Assembly: GCA_003648575.1 (NCBI GenBank)
Contig: QMPN01000156.1
Location: forward strand, 1 to 6,948
Origin: Bacteroidota bacterium
GTDB lineage: Bacteria > Bacteroidota > Bacteroidia > Bacteroidales > B18-G4
Length of the DNA: 6,948 nucleotides
Reading direction: 5' to 3'
Made by a program: the position numbers and the translations under genes
The notes under the pieces: model-generated
Told to the model about the DNA's origin: nothing
Database searches by the model: none
The model's input: the letters and a program-made list of their open reading frames with translations, nothing else
In this document: positions 6,110 to 6,948 of the stretch, piece by piece
How the letters are laid out: every line of letters starts with the position of its first letter
How positions within the stretch are numbered: the first letter of the stretch is position 1

Positions 6110-6117
6110 TATTTTTG
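6110..6117 (+). promoter_or_regulatory. Candidate -7 box for the P-loop kinase gene
   Basis: TATTTTTG matches TAnnTTTG exactly and lies 14 bases before the ATG at 6132, which would leave a very short leader of about 8-10 bases. No TTTG occurs at the -33 position; that stretch is occupied by the heptamer repeat. The match is therefore suggestive only. Confidence 0.35.
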
Positions 6118-6131
6118 CATAAACGTCAATC

Positions 6132-6716
6132 ATGATCATCATAGGCATCACCGGAACACTGGGTGCCGGCAAAGGCACCATTGTAGATTACCTTATTGAA
6201 GAGGAAGGCTTTGACCATTATTCTGTTCGTGGGTTCTTGCTCGAAGAGATGAAAAAGATGGGTATGCCTGAGAACAGGGACTCCATGACCAAGCTCGCCA
6301 ACAGGCTGAGGTCGGCCTACGGACCATCATATATCACGGACCAGCTCTACGACCGTGCCAATAACGATGGCAGGGATTGTGTAATAGAAAGCATCCGAAC
6401 CCCGGGGGAGATCCTTTCGCTGAGGCGTAAAATCGATTTCTTTCTTTTTGCCGTGGATGCAACCCCACGGAAGCGGTATAACAGGATCGTTAAGCGGGCC
6501 TCTGAAACGGATGCTGTAAGTTTTAAGGAATTTTCTTCCAATGAAGAAAGGGAAATGGACTCCGAAGATCCCAACAAGCAGAACCTTGCCAAATGCATCG
6601 ATATGGCTGATCATTGCTTCGAGAATAATGGAAGCATTGAGCAGTTGCTGGGACAGCTAAGAAAAGTGATGAGCAGGATCAAATCCGACATAGCAGATGG
6701 GAAACGAAAAGAATAG
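6132..6716 (+). CDS. P-loop nucleotide-kinase-like protein (AAA / UPF0200-like)
   Basis: A 194-residue P-loop NTPase. The Walker A motif GTLGAGKGT is at 8-16 directly after the first beta-strand, as in nucleoside monophosphate and dephospho-CoA kinases. A second hydrophobic strand CVIESIRTPGE (83-93) resembles the (V/I)IDGIRSxxE block of the archaeal UPF0200 kinase-like family. FFLFAVDATPRKRYNRIVKR (103-122) looks like the strand plus arginine-rich LID region, and FKEFSSNEEREMDSE (131-145) fits the following acidic segment. IDMADHCFENNGSIEQL (156-172) is the usual C-terminal end of such kinases. The C-terminus is charged. The substrate is not identifiable. Its gene overlaps the dCMP deaminase gene by 20 bases, so translational coupling is likely and a deoxynucleotide or nucleotide substrate is a reasonable inference. 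There is no Shine-Dalgarno. Confidence 0.85.
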   Translation: MIIIGITGTLGAGKGTIVDYLIEEEGFDHYSVRGFLLEEMKKMGMPENRDSMTKLANRLRSAYGPSYITDQLYDRANNDGRDCVIESIRTPGEILSLRRKIDFFLFAVDATPRKRYNRIVKRASETDAVSFKEFSSNEEREMDSEDPNKQNLAKCIDMADHCFENNGSIEQLLGQLRKVMSRIKSDIADGKRKE

Positions 6717-6948
6717 TTTTATACGTCCTTCATGGGATGAGTATTTTATGGATCTGGCTAATACTGCAGCCAGGCGTGCAACATGCGACCGCGGCCGTTC
6801 CGGTTGTGTGATCGTAAGAGATAAACAGGTGCTGGTAACAGGCTATGTGGGTTCCCCCAGGGGCATGGCTCACTGCGACGAGGTAGGCCACCTTTTTAAG
6901 AAGGTCTTTCATGAAGATAGCAGCGTCACCCAGCATTGTGTACGTACC
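6697..6948 (+). CDS. dCMP deaminase, 5' part (cut by window edge)
   Basis: An open frame from the ATG at 6697-6699 runs 84 codons to the right edge without a stop. It begins MGNEKNSFIRPSWDEYFMDL and continues with ANTAARRATCDRGRSGCVIV, the N-terminal helix and first strand of deoxycytidylate deaminases. GYVGSPRGMAHC (49-60), the His at 65, and HCVRT (80-84) follow. In this family HCxRT is followed by the catalytic HAE zinc motif, which here would fall just beyond the window. The Cys/His residues at 60, 65 and 80 fit the inserted second zinc site known from phage T4-type dCMP deaminases. The enzyme converts dCMP to dUMP for dTTP synthesis. The gene overlaps the upstream kinase gene by 20 bases in another frame. 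Catalytic residues cannot be checked here. Confidence 0.88.
   Translation, partial: MGNEKNSFIRPSWDEYFMDLANTAARRATCDRGRSGCVIVRDKQVLVTGYVGSPRGMAHCDEVGHLFKKVFHEDSSVTQHCVRT

Noticed and set aside
6014..6199. Plus-strand open frame crossing the heptamer array
   Set aside because: Its residues are just the translated repeat followed by an out-of-frame reading of the kinase gene.
6730..6936. Minus-strand open frame at the right edge
   Set aside because: It is antisense to the dCMP deaminase frame, which has family motifs and a coupled start; the minus frame has none.

Overview
The window looks like chromosomal DNA from a member of the Bacteroidota (Bacteroidetes), probably an environmental lineage. 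The evidence is an Omp28-type lipoprotein beside a DUF6029-type outer-membrane protein, near-absence of Shine-Dalgarno sequences, and exact matches to the Bacteroidota -7 promoter box (TAnnTTTG) in three of the intergenic gaps. No rRNA, tRNA, CRISPR array, insertion sequence or phage gene was seen.

Layout. The left edge (1-116, +) holds the 3' end of an unrecognised gene, closed by a clear intrinsic terminator at 152-183. Converging on it from the right is a minus-strand operon read from 3298 down to 178: a periplasmic TlpA-like thioredoxin (WCKPC), a DUF6029-like outer-membrane beta-barrel, and an Omp28-related thioredoxin-fold lipoprotein (CVNC). Upstream of this operon, also on the minus strand, is manA (mannose-6-phosphate isomerase, 3368-4348). 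A 86-base divergent gap (4349-4434) with two overlapping face-to-face -7 boxes separates manA from the plus-strand genes. Those are a LOG-family nucleotide phosphoribohydrolase (4435-5025), the radical SAM protein AmrS of the AmmeMemoRadiSam group (5040-6044), an 87-base spacer with a degenerate heptamer repeat, a P-loop nucleotide-kinase-like protein (6132-6716), and the 5' part of a dCMP deaminase (6697 to the right edge). The last gene overlaps the kinase gene by 20 bases.

How the genes work together. The minus-strand operon reads as an envelope redox module. Two of its products carry CxxC thioredoxin-type sites, and the only two cysteines of the barrel protein form a CX4C pair near its C-terminus, so a thiol-disulfide relationship is a reasonable hypothesis. 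The plus-strand genes lean towards nucleotide metabolism (LOG, P-loop kinase, dCMP deaminase), with AmrS, whose reaction is not established, between them.

The most unusual observation is that the Omp28-related protein appears circularly permuted. The beta-domain that normally follows the thioredoxin domain here precedes it, and the first beta-strand of that domain is left as the last 12 residues of the protein. The claim rests on the domain order I recall for Porphyromonas gingivalis Omp28 and its relatives, and should be tested by alignment.
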